A stretch of 64,000 bases of DNA from Nigrospora sphaerica (lineage: Eukaryota; Ascomycota; Sordariomycetes; Amphisphaeriales; Apiosporaceae), in contig JAGVVL010000002.1 of assembly GCA_018287875.1 (NCBI GenBank), forward strand, positions 6,634,001 through 6,698,000. The letters run 5' to 3'. Below are positions 13,661 through 25,073 of this stretch, one piece after another. Every line of letters begins with the position of its first letter. Position 1 is the first letter of the stretch. The notes under the pieces were generated by a model. It was not told where the DNA came from, searched no databases, and saw only the letters and a program-made list of their open reading frames with translations. A program made the translations under genes and the position numbers.

Positions 13661-14203
13661 TCACCGATCTTTGTTTCTGTCGACGGCGACAATCCTCGGG
13701 GCCAGCTGGTCCAGTTTTTCCTTGTCCTCCACGCTAGGGGTGAAGCCGTATCTCTCCTCGGCACGGTCGGATAACTGCAGGCCAACGAAGCCCCAGGCCA
13801 GCAGACCGACGCCGACGCCCAGGCGCATGCGTGGGGAGAGGTTACGAAAGGACCTGACCGGAGACGACCGAAATGGCGTCAGCAAGGCAGCCGGACAGCA
13901 AAAACAGTATGTGCGTGGGGTAGGTAGGTAGGTATGTAGGTTGGTAGGTATGTAGGTTGGTAGGTATGTAGGTTGGTAGGTATGCATGCGAGTCCAACCT
14001 GGCCGTTCCGGTACATCCCCGGCAAGGCAGGAGGCAGACACGGCATGGAGGGAGGAGATACGCATGTGTGTAGGTGATAGGGTGAAACCAGAAAGACTGG
14101 GTATATCTGGGTGGAGGGACGGTGGAATGCTTCTAGAAACCTAGATTCCTTGTCTGGGCACGCGTCGAAAGGGCGGAGGGCCCACTTACTGTAGCAGCGA
14201 CAT
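13661..14203 (-). CDS. Small single-membrane-span conserved fungal protein (68 residues)
   Basis: Not visible as one frame: a 14-nt first exon (14190-14203, encoding M-S-L-L-Q split after two bases) joins 13661-13853 across a 336-nt intron with a GTAAGT donor and a CAG acceptor; phases match exactly. The 68-residue product has a basic N-terminus (FRNLSPRMR), one hydrophobic span of about 17 residues (GVGVGLLAWGFVGLQLS) and a charged tail (about 35 residues) containing AEERYGFTPS and PRIVAVDR. The layout and motifs resemble a family of tiny uncharacterised fungal proteins, probably of mitochondrial or other organellar membranes; this is from memory of the family, not a search. Function unknown. 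The intron carries a GGTAGGTATGTAGGTT minisatellite. Alternative: exon 1 could be different if a longer 5' exon exists upstream. Confidence 0.65.
13917..13982. repeat. 16-bp minisatellite inside an intron
   Basis: Three to four copies of a 16-bp unit, GGTAGGTATGTAGGTT, follow a short GTAG run. It sits inside the intron of the 68-residue membrane protein gene and is built from the same GGTA motif as the dispersed palindromes. Confidence 0.85.
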
Positions 14204-15790
14204 GTTCGTGTGCGGGTCAGCGGCGGCGGCGGTGGCGGCGGATGGGGGAGAGAGAGAGAGAGAGTCAGGCGCGCACAACGAGAGGTAAGCAAGCTGTTGG
14301 GCGTGTGGGTGGTGAGCAAGCTGAGGCACAGCAGACCGCGGCTGTGGACGAATGTCTGGAAACTTGGCGTACCTGGACCGGGGCCAGAGAAGTGGCTGAT
14401 GGATATGGGCAATAGATGGTGTTGGTGAGTGATGGTGGTGATATGGGCCTTACGCGAGCAACCGGTAAAAGCTGAAGAGGAGTCAGCGTTTAGTGTGAGC
14501 GTGAGCAGGACTTTCCCTCTCACCTACCCTCTCTATAGAGTGAGAGTGGTGTGTGCGTGTGTGTGCGTGTGTGCGTGCGTGTGTGTGTGTGTGGGCGGCA
14601 GCGGGCTAGCAGCTGGAGGCTGGGCGGGCATCTGGGCTGACCCTGGGCTTATCCTTGGACTGTCGGTGTGATGCAGTGTGGACGTTGTTGAGAATCCCGA
14701 CCGTGACTCTAGGCGCGTTCGCTTTCCAACCCCATCCCCCCTTTTTTATTCCTTCCTTACCCCGTTCAGATCTGCTGCCGAGACTGCAGGCGGGCAGGCG
14801 GGCTTGAGAGCTTCCAGGGGGGGGGGGAAGAAGGGACCATAGACACACACCTTAGCGAGGAGATGTCCCAGGCGCCACCAGCCCAGACTGGCAGCGACGG
14901 CGGCGGCGGATGAGCCCCGGTTTGGCCCGCAGAGCGAATCACCACGTGGGGAGCCCATTTTCGCACGACTCCTCCTATCCTCCTCTCCTCCTTCGCGTCT
15001 CTACCTCAGCTTTATCCGACTGGGTACCTGGCCCCGTCCCCAGGCTTGCATGGATGCTCTCAGTATAGCAATGGAAGACCGACGGGCGCCCATCAGGTAG
15101 GTATTCGTACCTCCATGATACTGTCTGAAATTCCCGATTCCTCACAGCAAGACTAAGCGCATACCTCATATCCAGTATATGTTTAGATGCCTTGCTTTCC
15201 TCATGTACTTAGTAAAGTAGGTATCTTCCCTAGGGAGGTATGTAGAGGTAGGTCCCGCCGCGTCAAAACAGGCGAACAGGCGAACAGGCGGCCTGCCCGC
15301 CCGCCAATCCGCCCAGGGCCCCCGGTTTCGGGTTGCTAGCGACCTCCCGCCCTACCTCTACTCGGCTTTGGGTAACGTGCTAGAGGGCGGCCATACTGGG
15401 GACAGGCTTCCTTTACCGCCATATTGGATGGGATGCCATGGGAGCCCAGCGGCAGCCGACAATGACAACACGACAGCGGTGGCGCCGCCCGGGGCAAGAG
15501 GAAAGCTTCGAAACGAAACAAAGCGCCCATTTTTGGCGCAATCCCTGCCCCCCGTGTCCCCAACCCAAATGCCGAGTCAACTAACGCCCTGAATAGCAAG
15601 GTTCGCCAGTAGACCGTAACGCCTTCGAGCCAAGTCCATCTGCATGTCAGGTACGCACATATGCCCGGCTGTGTGATTTGATTACATGTTCCATACTAAG
15701 ATGTAAGTAACCTGGGCAAGTAACTGGCGGTAATTGCACTGCGTAAAAGTAGTGGGCAGTACCTTGCCTACGCGTCCGCGTCCATACAGA
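14204..15790. other. Intergenic region, no convincing gene
   Basis: Probable upstream region of the small membrane protein gene (left part). It contains GA and GT dinucleotide runs around 14246-14265 and 14545-14592. An exon-like stretch on the minus strand (14850-14958) ends in a GTGTGT donor-like site, but it has no recognisable homology and no partner exon, so it is not called. Confidence 0.5.
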
Positions 15791-16416
15791 CTCGAGCTTG
15801 ACATATATATGGCCCCGGGCGTATCTCTGTCTCACCGATCTGGATGACCAACAGCCCTATCCGCCTCTCCTATTACTTAACCTCCAACCTGCAGCCCCGA
15901 ACAACCAAGGCTTGTTGCAGGCAGCCTGTTATCTTGCTTCTCGCCAAGTTCACAAAGGTATGTATGCATCTCCGCCGCTGGTGCGAACGGCTCGCCGCCA
16001 CCGGAGCTGGCCCCTCTTGCTTTTTCTCCCACTTGTCCTGCCTCGCCTCGCCTCGCCGCCGCCGCGTCACATCGCATCCGTTGACTGTGGCTGTCAGATC
16101 CCCCGTTGTTAGATACCCGCCCCGTCGGCAGCCGTTCATTTTTCTCGGGGCGCGGAAGAGCAGGTCCCATCACAAAAAGCAAAGGAAAAAGGACCAGAAA
16201 CAAGCAAAAAAAGCAAAGCTCGGCATCGCCAGACGAGGCTGTGGCCCGAGTTCCTCCTCGTCCAACTATCTGCCGCTGCTCTCCCTGCCTCCTCGCCCAG
16301 CCTCCCCGGGTCGTCGTGTCTTGGTTTTGTTGTTAGACCGCGCTCCATCGCTCGCTCTACCTGCTCTGTCTGTTCCTACCGAACACACCGTGGTAGTTTG
16401 ATCTCGCGAAAGGCCC
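15791..16416 (+). promoter_or_regulatory. Promoter/leader of the F-box-like gene with TATA-like element
   Basis: A TATATATA-type element at 15802-15811 is followed by C/T-rich sequence up to the ATG at 16417, as expected for a fungal promoter and 5' leader. Transcription start not determinable. Confidence 0.35.
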
Positions 16417-17721
16417 ATGGAATCCCTGCCAGTCGAGCTCCTCCGGCTCATCTACGCCAACTGCGATGCGCCGAGTGTGCGAGCCCTGCGGGAAACCAAT
16501 ACGACACTGGCCAACGTCGGCTACGAATACCTGCTGCCGCAGAAGTTCACCGTCTTGAGTTACCGGAACGACATCGACCGTCTCCACAACATCGCTCTGC
16601 ACGACCGCCTGCGGACCAGCATCGAGACGGTCGTTATCAACCTCTCGGACCCGGACGACTACGATACCCGCCACGCCGCCTATGGCAAAAATTTCTTGCA
16701 GCTGCCCGAGGAGCGTTCCGATGTCCTGGAGGCCGCCTCGGCCGAATACGAAAAGCTCCGCGTCGGCCGCAAGGCTCTGGCGGAGTTCAACACGCGCCGC
16801 GACGACCTGCGGGAGGCCTTCTCCTCGCTGCCCAACTTGAAGCACGTCGAGGTTACCTTTACCGAGTGCCCACTGGACAATGAGGTCCTCCGCGAGGTCT
16901 ACCAGTTGTCCGGCTGCCGTCGGATGGACCGTGAGGTGGCCTGCAGCAACCTCGAGGCTATCATCTTTGCCCTGCACGGAATCCGGCTCTCGTCTTTCTC
17001 CGTCGATCGCTTCCCCCTCGAGATCTTCAAGAACCCCCAACACCGGCGCCACTGGTTCACCCACGCCAAGTCCTTCGAGAGCCTTGAACGGCTCAGCCTG
17101 ATTGTCGACCCCGGTGGTCTGCGTGGTCCCGGGGCCGCGTACCGCGCCATCAACGGCCTGGGCTACCTGCTGCAGTTGCCCAAGCAGCTGCGTCAACTGA
17201 AGCTCGCCTTTCAGTCTTACACGAGCTCCGAATCCAAGTTTGCCATCTCCTTCTGGGAAATGTTGAACGGTTTCCGTTACGAGCAGCTGACGGACCTCAC
17301 GCTCGAGGGCATGTCGTACGAGGAAGAGGACCTCCGCGACTTCTTGGCCATGCACGGTGCCACCCTTACCCGTCTCCGGCTCGGCGGGCGCGGGCTGGCC
17401 AAGCCGTACATGGCGTCGATGGGAGGAATCCACCTGCACGAGGGTACCTTCAAGTCCCTCTTCGCCTCGCTGCGGACCAAGCTGCCCAAGGTCCAGCGGC
17501 TGCACCTCGAGGGCGTATTCGAGTGCGGACACCACGGTCTGGCCTCGCACGAATCTTATAATTTCTTTCCCTTGACGGACGAGTCGTGGCAACCGGTGCC
17601 GTGCCCCGGTTGGGTGCGGTCCTCACGCAAGACCATTGGCTGCCAGCCTTTCGAGCAGTACCTCCTGTCCGGGGGCGCCTATCCGGGAAACGCGCTCACA
17701 CGCCAGAACTCCTTGCATTAA
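16417..17721 (+). CDS. F-box-like domain protein
   Basis: Single exon, 434 residues. The N-terminus (LPVELLRLIYANC, residues about 4-16, followed by LRETN) matches the start of an F-box, the helix bundle that binds Skp1 in SCF ubiquitin ligases. The remainder is Leu-rich with regularly spaced L-x-L segments (for example around ERLSLIV, LRQLKLAFQ, LTDLTLEGM, VQRLHLEG), suggesting an irregular leucine-rich-repeat-like solenoid for substrate binding. This class is large and variable in filamentous fungi. The substrate cannot be guessed. A 411-residue open frame runs antisense through the whole gene but is a codon-bias shadow. The 3' flank has T-rich and A-rich runs. Confidence 0.75.
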   Translation: MESLPVELLRLIYANCDAPSVRALRETNTTLANVGYEYLLPQKFTVLSYRNDIDRLHNIALHDRLRTSIETVVINLSDPDDYDTRHAAYGKNFLQLPEERSDVLEAASAEYEKLRVGRKALAEFNTRRDDLREAFSSLPNLKHVEVTFTECPLDNEVLREVYQLSGCRRMDREVACSNLEAIIFALHGIRLSSFSVDRFPLEIFKNPQHRRHWFTHAKSFESLERLSLIVDPGGLRGPGAAYRAINGLGYLLQLPKQLRQLKLAFQSYTSSESKFAISFWEMLNGFRYEQLTDLTLEGMSYEEEDLRDFLAMHGATLTRLRLGGRGLAKPYMASMGGIHLHEGTFKSLFASLRTKLPKVQRLHLEGVFECGHHGLASHESYNFFPLTDESWQPVPCPGWVRSSRKTIGCQPFEQYLLSGGAYPGNALTRQNSLH

Positions 17722-18753
17722 CCGGGGAGAGGCGTTTACTTTTTTTTTTACTTTTTTTTTTATTAAAAAAAACGGCTGGCGAGTCTCGCAGATAAAGATA
17801 TGCGGGACTAGTCGGCCCCTGGGTTCCTAAAAGCGGCAACGGCGTCTTTCTTTAGGGGGCTAACCGCTTGTTTCCACAAGGTGTAATATCTTATGGTCAA
17901 GGTGTTTTTCGACTACATGGATTTCGACTGTTGGCTCACGCCAGTGTACGATTGACGACCTTTTATATCACGAGAACGGCATCATGAGGCGTTTGTGCTG
18001 GGGTTTCACTTTATTATGACGATCTAGTACATTTAGATAGAACGACTGGGCGGCGAGACGGTGGCAACCCCACCTCGCAGCATACGACATAGCAATCAGA
18101 CATTAGGTACATCACGACGGGAATGAATGGAAGAGCGGCTTGCATCAGACGCAAAGTACCGGAAGAGGGCGGGCAACTACTTATTTTTTTTTAAGAGGTA
18201 CGGTTTTCGTGGCCCGTCTAAGCCCCCAAGCCGTCGACAAGGGCGTGGCTTGTGTGATCTACAGCCAGCGGCGCGACGCGACGCAGCGCAACGCAGTGCC
18301 ACACTGATGAGCAGGGCGGATCTGCAGCATACGGTTGACCCTCGCCTGGCGAGGCCCCCCCCCCCCTTCTCTCTCTTTGTGTCTCTATCTCGTTGGCGTG
18401 GGCCAAGCGCGCTCGGTTCGCGGTGAGGCATGGCCGGTAGGCGGGTTGATCGGAGCTCACCGGACGATGCCGTTGACAACAGCGCAACGAGGCGGGAGGC
18501 GGTGGGCAAGGGCACGAGGAGAAAGGTCGAGGAAGAAGCGGCGTCACCACAGGCGCCGACGGCGCATTTGCAGAGTTCATCTCCGGGCGATGGGCCGAAG
18601 AGGGACCTGGAAGCACGGGAGGGCGGCCTCCCCTGGGCGGGTCAGCAGGAGGGACAGGCCGGAAGGCTCGGGTCTCCGCTTTTGGGCCGCATGTTTAATC
18701 AACGAAATTTTTCTCTTGGGCCCAAGATTCAGGGTCTGGGCCGCGGCGCTTTT

Positions 18754-18769
18754 GGGGGGGGGGGGGGGG
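18754..18769. repeat. Poly(G) run of 16
   Basis: Sixteen consecutive G residues on the plus strand. Possible G-quadruplex-forming sequence; length could be affected by sequencing error. Confidence 0.8.
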
Positions 18770-19011
18770 TCCGGAGAGACGCGTCCCTCCTTTTTATGCG
18801 CCTACAGCTAGTGGCTTGCATACGTGGTGCGGCGCGCCAGGACGGCGGCTGTGCATGGACGGTCGAGACGCGGAGGTCAGGAGCGGCCGCGCTGGAGCCG
18901 AGTCGAGGCGAACGCGGAAGGGACGCGGCCTGGCGTCGGGCGGGCAGCGATCGTCATCGTCGTCGTCGCTGTCGAGCGTCGGCGCCCAGTTAACCTGCCA
19001 CTACTAGGCAG

Positions 19012-19018
<7 letters not shown>

Positions 19019-19048
<30 letters not shown>

Positions 19049-19073
19049 GCACGCACGCACGCACGCACGCAGG
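19019..19073. repeat. Compound (CA)n-(CACG)n microsatellite
   Basis: A CA run passes directly into a GCAC/CACG tetranucleotide run of about seven units. Intergenic. Confidence 0.9.
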
Positions 19074-19858
19074 GGTGGCTGGAAGGGAAAGGGGGCGGGT
19101 TGTTACATGACATACTATAAGTGCTATATGAAGACGTACTAGCACTTAACAGCACACCGGGAAATATCGACCATCAAACACAGCCGTGCGGGTTTCCAAA
19201 TCCGGGGTGTGGCGATGCGCGCTCGATACGAGTCTGGGATATTGCAAAAAGCATGACGGAAGCTGGAGGCACGAGCGGAACAGGCGAACAGGGTCCTAGG
19301 CCACCTAGCAACCCACACCGTTGGGGCGCGCTCTGATAGGCCGGCGTGTGACGAGGGGAGTGACGGTGTCGGGAAGTTTTTCTCTCTCTCGGCACAGTGG
19401 AGGAGCAACTCAGGCGACTGGGGCGCCGAGCCTCTCTTGTCTCGGACGGGCAGCTCGCAGTCCTGCAATCGTTTCCACTGCTGTACACGGCCCCCCCTCT
19501 TGGGGTATAGTAGGACAGGCGCGAGATGAGCAGCGGTCCGGGTGCGACCGACGGCTGCAGGAGACCCCGTGAACTGTCACAGCCGCACGGCCGGCCGTAC
19601 CCTGGGCGCCGGTCCTGCCGCCGCATCCAACGGGGCACCATCATTTCACGCCCGCTTTACTTGACGGGCCGATGGGGTCTCTGCTCTCTATACCCGTGCA
19701 TGGATGCTACCCTGCGCCCTCGCGGCCGTCACAGTAGAGACTGCTATTTTGTCTGGTTCGCTGGGAGACCTCACGTCCACACCGGTATCCGTAACCTCAC
19801 CATCTCGAGGGCGTTCGTGGGCCCGGCCGGGGTGGGGACGGATGTGCCTTGGTTAATT

Positions 19859-19879
19859 CCCCCCCCCCCCCCCCCCCCC
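19859..19879. repeat. Poly(C) run of 21
   Basis: Twenty-one consecutive C residues in intergenic DNA, the longest homopolymer of the window. Length is prone to assembly error. Confidence 0.8.
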
Positions 19880-21768
19880 AAACCGGCTAGCATGGAGTTG
19901 CCGGCATATGGAACCCGTGCCTTGTCTGGCCGCCTGGGCAATTGGGAAACGCGCATCTACATAGTACCTTGCAACGTGGGCATCCATCTCTGATGCCCCC
20001 CTCCACCGTCAGCAAGTACCGCAAGGTACCGCCAAGATGGCACGCGCCGGCGGCAACCAAAAAACAGGCGGCTTCAAGGATTGCCGGGTAACATGATGAC
20101 ATCAGCTATACCGATGTCCCTTCCCACCACCGCCCGATGTGTGCCGTGTGACGAGATGCGCACGCGCGTGGGATACGAGAGAAAGAGAGAGAAACGCATT
20201 ACCTACCACCCGCCGTGCCGGCGTCCGCCGTCCCCGAGAGGCTGATCCGCAGAGCTCGTACGAGAGTGGAAGAGCACGAGAGAGAATTGAGCAACGCACG
20301 CACACGGCCAACCGACGAGCAGCGACTAGCGAAACCTCCCATCACACTAGTCGCACGGCGGACTTCTGCGCCATGCGCGCGATACTGCAACGGAAAAGCA
20401 GACTAGCAGTGCTGGACCACGAATCACGGCCCAGCCGAGGCAAATAAGGCGAATACATTATGCGAATGAGCTCAATGTGAGGAGGGGAAAAGCAACCTTC
20501 TTTTTCAATCAACGCTGTCTCAGAGCTCACCCCTCGGACGCGGGGCGCAGTTGCGCAACCCTGGAAAAAGCAACGAACTCGGTCCTGCCCGGAACCTCAC
20601 TGGTTTCGCCCGAGATCAGCAGGGGGGAAGGGCGGATGCCGCAGGGGATCGGCCCCCGAGGTAGAAGTGGAAAGCCTCTCCCATGAGGAACAAGAACAGC
20701 GTCAGCAGCAGCAGCAGCACGCCCCCATCACCACCACCACCAAGATGCATCTAGTCAATTGTATGGGGAAGCAGCTAGTCCACCTTGCGATTCTTTACTG
20801 CCCAGCCCCCTCCCCTGATCAAGGCCATACAGCTTACCATGGCGGCGCCACGATGATTGCGGGGGGGGATGCAAGACGAATTGCCCGTGAAGCTGGGACG
20901 TAGGAAGTCCCACGATGTATCGGGGAGGAGAGGGGACCCCATGATCGAGTGACTGACTTGCCCGATGACCGACCGTGTCTGGGCTATCCCGTGCCGTGCG
21001 TACGCCGACTTCAGATCGGCAGGCAATGCGGTCGGGAGCTCATGGCTGTTGCCTGCGGCCTCAGTCTCCTACGTACGTACGTACTTACAGATACATTGGC
21101 AGATATGTGGGTTCACGTCTCGTCTCCCCCATACTCCTTGTACAACTGACAATCGATACACGCGCAGAAGCACAGCACCACACACTCACACATGCCGGAA
21201 TGAACTAAACATACAGCGACGCATCCCTATCACCCGAACAATCTACAACATATATAGGTATGTAGGTATCCATGGATAGATGCAGATGGTGGCCCCCTAC
21301 CTACCCCTCTTCCTACCTACATATGTACGATGTATGTACGTCGTAGCCGTCGAGGTGGTCAGCCACAAGTGACGTGGATCGAGGGGATCCGGCCCCAACG
21401 AAAGCTTCGTCGTTCTAAGCTCGCTCTTCCACCGCCAAACGTGGGTACCTTCTCTGCTCCTCCGGCGGCGAGGACGTGCGCACATCCTGTGTGTCTGAAG
21501 TATCGTGCCGGTACCTTGATCTGGCTCTCGTTCCTGGAGCTAGGTAGGTCTTGGGTGTCCATTAGCCTTGGATTCAGAGGAAAAAAACAAGACAGGGGTC
21601 CTAGGTGGAGGGAGGCAGAGCATGTTGACTCCAGCACTTCCGGGCTCCAGCACCGGCGCCAGCGCCCGCCAACGGTACCCAACCTAAAGCAGGCTGAAAA
21701 GCCGCCCGACCCGTAAGGTAAAGAGTGAGAAAAAGAGAAAAAGAGAAAGAGAGAGGAAGACAGGAAGA

Positions 21769-21770
<2 letters not shown>

Positions 21771-21818
<48 letters not shown>

Positions 21819-21835
21819 GTGAGAGAGAGAGTCTT
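21771..21835. repeat. (GA)n microsatellite
   Basis: A GA-rich tract becomes an uninterrupted GA dinucleotide run, ending in GTGAGTGAGA variants. Intergenic. Confidence 0.9.
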
Positions 21836-22220
21836 CTCGCAGCCGACTGAAACAACAAGAGAGGCAGACTAATGTGTCTTCCGGTACCTTGGGTCACTGC
21901 AGCCCACCGGGCACGGCATGGGCGGAGAGGGGCCTGGGACGCCTGTACGTTTGCATCCCCGTAGGTACCGCCCACCCCCGTAATATCTGTGTGCGCATGC
22001 GACAGATGGGTGGAATCATATGTACGTAGTTGCACACGCACCCCCCCACACCCCGGGCTGGACCTGGCATTTCCTCGATTTGAGCACAGGTCTACAAAGC
22101 ATTGATTCAGTCGCCTTTCTCTTCTGCGTGTTGCCGTGCTTTTTGAGGGGGTCCAGTCGCAGAGTAATAACTATCCATCCCATGTACGGAGTACTTTTGG
22201 GTAGAAGGTTGAACGCGGAC

Positions 22221-22902
22221 ATTGTCACAGGCGACTGATGCTGCTGCTGCTGCCGATTCTTCTTCTTCCTCATCTTTTGCACCTGCATCTCGCGCCTGCT
22301 TGTCTACACCCTCTCCGCCAAACCTGACGCATGCCTGCCTGTCGACACTTTTGCCTACTTCCAGTTACATCCACTTATACATCCATTTCTACATCCGTCT
22401 ACCTGCTTTACCCGTCATCCGACCTAGACTGACATATCTCCCCAGCGTCTCTCATCTGCGCCAAACTAACACAGGGCAGCCAGCCCGGTCCAAATGTCGT
22501 GGTCGAACGTTTGATTTGCATTTCTGGCTGCCTCCCCCCCGAAAACCAAAAAAGCGCTCCTTCGCTTTTCCACCTGACGATCAAACCCGGTTTGCCGGCC
22601 TCTTCCCGCCACCCCAGCGATCTACTGCTTGCGGCCGCCACAAAACTTTCACTCGATTGTTGGTCTCGCTGTGGTGATCGTCATCATCACCACCACCAGC
22701 CCATCCGGCCGGCCAGCCGTCTACTTCCCTAGCTGGTCGAACCACTCAACCCTCGCGAGCCCGTCCCGCTCCCCCCTACATCGCGAGGACCAGCTCGAGC
22801 TCTCTTCCCCTCCCACGCCCTGCTTTCGACCTTTTGAATGCCCGTGTTCACCACGAAGCCTAGGGCCCCGAGTAGCGCCGCGAGAGGCTTGACGTCGCCA
22901 AC
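22221..22902 (+). promoter_or_regulatory. C/T-rich leader of the SYLF gene
   Basis: Strongly pyrimidine-rich DNA with TTC/CTG triplet patches (22228-22265) leads up to the ATG at 22903. Frames open through it lack similarity to known proteins and read as Ser/Pro/Leu-rich leader sequence. No distinct TATA element seen. Confidence 0.4.
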
Positions 22903-25073
22903 ATGCAGCGGGTTTCGGCCCTGCTGCCGTCATGGAACCAGTCGAGAAGCAGCACAGGATCGACAACGAGCAAAACGAGTCTGGACAAGGTCCGCGGCTG
23001 GGCCGACTTCATCCCCTCGCCTGTGAACCGCCTCAGCAGCTCTCGGTTGGGCAAGGAGGCCTTCTGGCCGGGCACCCTAGACAAGGAATGCGAAAAGGCC
23101 GCCCGCATTCTCAAGGCCTTCTGCCGTACGCTGACCCCGACACTCCCCGCCCCGTGCCCGAATGATGGCCATGCTGACGGTGTGTGGTTTGAACAGGTGA
23201 CGGCCTTTTTGCCCCCGATGACCGACCCAGCAGCCCCTCGACTACGGCGTCGAGCAGCAGCACGCAAAGTCGAGTGCTCAAAAAGATACCACCGCGCATC
23301 ATACAAAACGCCGTGGGCCTGGCCATCTTCACATCCATGCGCTCCGGCCTGTGGACGTCGGGGTCCGGGGGAAGCGGCGTGCTGATTGCCCGCAAATCGG
23401 ACGGAACTTGGTCGCCGCCGTCTGGACTCATGCTGCAGACGGCCGCGCTGGGTTTCCTGCTGGGGGTGGATGCCTACGACTGCGTCGTCGTCATCAACAC
23501 CTTCACCATGCTCGAGGCCATCGGCAGGCCCAAGGTCACCCTGGGAACCGATGTCGCGATGACCGCCGGTCCTCTGGTGGCGCTAGGCCTCCTCGAGAAC
23601 GACGTTGGATTCACCGACCTGAGTGACACGGTCTTTACGTATGTCAAGTCCAAGGGCCAATTGGCCGATGTCAAGCTGGATGGCACCGTCCTGAACGAAC
23701 GCACCGACGAGAACGAGCGCTTTTACGGAAACAGCTTCAGCGTGCCCAAGATTCTGGCGGGCGATGTCAACCAGAGCATGCCCCAGTTGAGACCATTGAC
23801 CGAGATGCTCAAGGCGGCCGAGGGGCGCTCCGATTTCGACGAAAATCTTCTGGACCAACTGTCATCATTTCCCGCCCCAAGTGACGCAACGATTGAGCCG
23901 CCGGCCGGCGCCGGCTCTCATGTATCGCTGGCATTCGGCATCCCGGACGCTGACGACCCCGATCCCTTCGGCGTCCTGGCATTAGAGATGGCCGGGCTCG
24001 AGATTCGGGAAGCCGGTACTAAACAAAGGCCCGACAGCAGCCAATTCGAGTACTGCCCCAGCCCTTCAAGCTCCTTCTTTCCGCGAGCGAGCCGCCGTAG
24101 CGCCGACACTTCATCGCTGTCGAGGAGCAATAGGTGCAGCTACATGTCGAGTAAGACCATGGCTACCGAACGCAGCCACATGACGGACGCAGGAACCCAG
24201 ACCTACGTACATACCCCCGCCACGACACCCAGCCCTGAGCAAAGCGAAGATGGGCGACAGTCGAGCGCTGGCCACGAGACCAAGGAACTCGAGCCCATTC
24301 AGGAACCTGAAGAGGTTGACTACACCAAGATCGACATCAGTGCTTTGCGGAAGCTGTCGGCCTTTCCCGATCTCGACGAGCCGCTGGATGCGGCCGCTCC
24401 GGCGACCAAGGAGGAGCACTTCGAGGCGCAGCACACGGATCACGACAGCCGAAGCTCAACTACGCACTCGGATAACGAAAATGGAATGGACCGAGATGAG
24501 GATGACGACGAGGACGATACTGACACTGACGACGTCGATGACGAGGACGAGGACGAGGACGAGGATGATGTCGAAGGCGATGACGAGGAGGAACCTGTCA
24601 TCTTTGAGGTGGCAACAGCACAACCACCGCGCATGGCCATTGTTGCCACGCAGGCCGTGCAAGTCAAGGGATCGGTGGTGACGATTCCGCGCAGGGTGCC
24701 GCCGCCAGTGCCGACACGTAGCCCCGCGCGCCTTTCGCGTCGCAGCAAGTCGGAGTTTGGCGATGTGTCCATGGTTAGCAGCCCTTTGCGACAAGAATTC
24801 GCGCAGGGCGAGGAGGCGGCCACGCCAAGGGCCGAGGACACGTTCTCGGCCTCGACAAAAGGGGACCTGGAAAACGTGTCGGTCGCAGGGAGCGATGGAG
24901 GCGAAGCACGGCGAATTCGCATCGAACAGACAACCCCAGCTAGTCCGTCGAAGTCGCTGGCGCAGGGGAACGAGCTGCCGGCGGAAGCATCGGCGGCTGT
25001 GCCCTCGGCATTGCAAAACAACGGGAAGGCCGGCATCAAGACTGATGCGGCAACCACAATCTCGGTGGCCTAA
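22903..25073 (+). CDS. SYLF (Ysc84/DUF500) domain protein with acidic disordered tail
   Basis: Two exons, 22903-23125 and 23197-25073, separated by a 71-nt intron (GTACGC donor, GCTGAC branch, CAG acceptor); 699 residues. The N-terminus (MQRVSALLPSWNQ) and the run from LDKECEKAARILKAFC through KKIPPRIIQNAVGLAIF and SGSGGSGVL form a SYLF domain, about residues 60-290, the lipid- and actin-binding module of yeast Ysc84/Lsb3 and related proteins. Yeast Ysc84 has a C-terminal SH3 domain; here none is seen. Instead the C-terminal 400 residues are disordered, with an Asp/Glu block at about 505-540 and a proline motif RRVPPPVPTR at about 573-582 that looks like an SH3 ligand. Probable role: membrane-associated actin or endocytic factor (inference from family). 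Confidence 0.9.

Larger units (their letters stand above)
17722..22220. other. Simple-sequence-rich gene desert
   Basis: About 4.5 kb without a convincing gene. It is unusually dense in homopolymers and microsatellites: a C run at 18355-18366, a G run at 18754-18769, CA then CACG repeats at 19019-19073, a 21-base C run at 19859-19879, a CAG/CAC triplet patch near 20700-20740, and a GA tract at 21771-21835. Short GGTA/TACC patches occur near 21245-21320. Confidence 0.6.

Noticed and set aside
14850..14958. Exon-like minus-strand stretch starting MGSPRGDS and ending at a GTGTGT donor-like site
   Set aside because: No matching acceptor exon with similarity to anything known; the small membrane protein gene is complete without it.
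16357..17592. 411-residue open frame antisense to the F-box-like gene
   Set aside because: GC-rich codon bias of the sense gene removes stops in this antisense frame; it is rich in Val/Gly/Glu/Leu without motifs, and the sense strand has the F-box signature.
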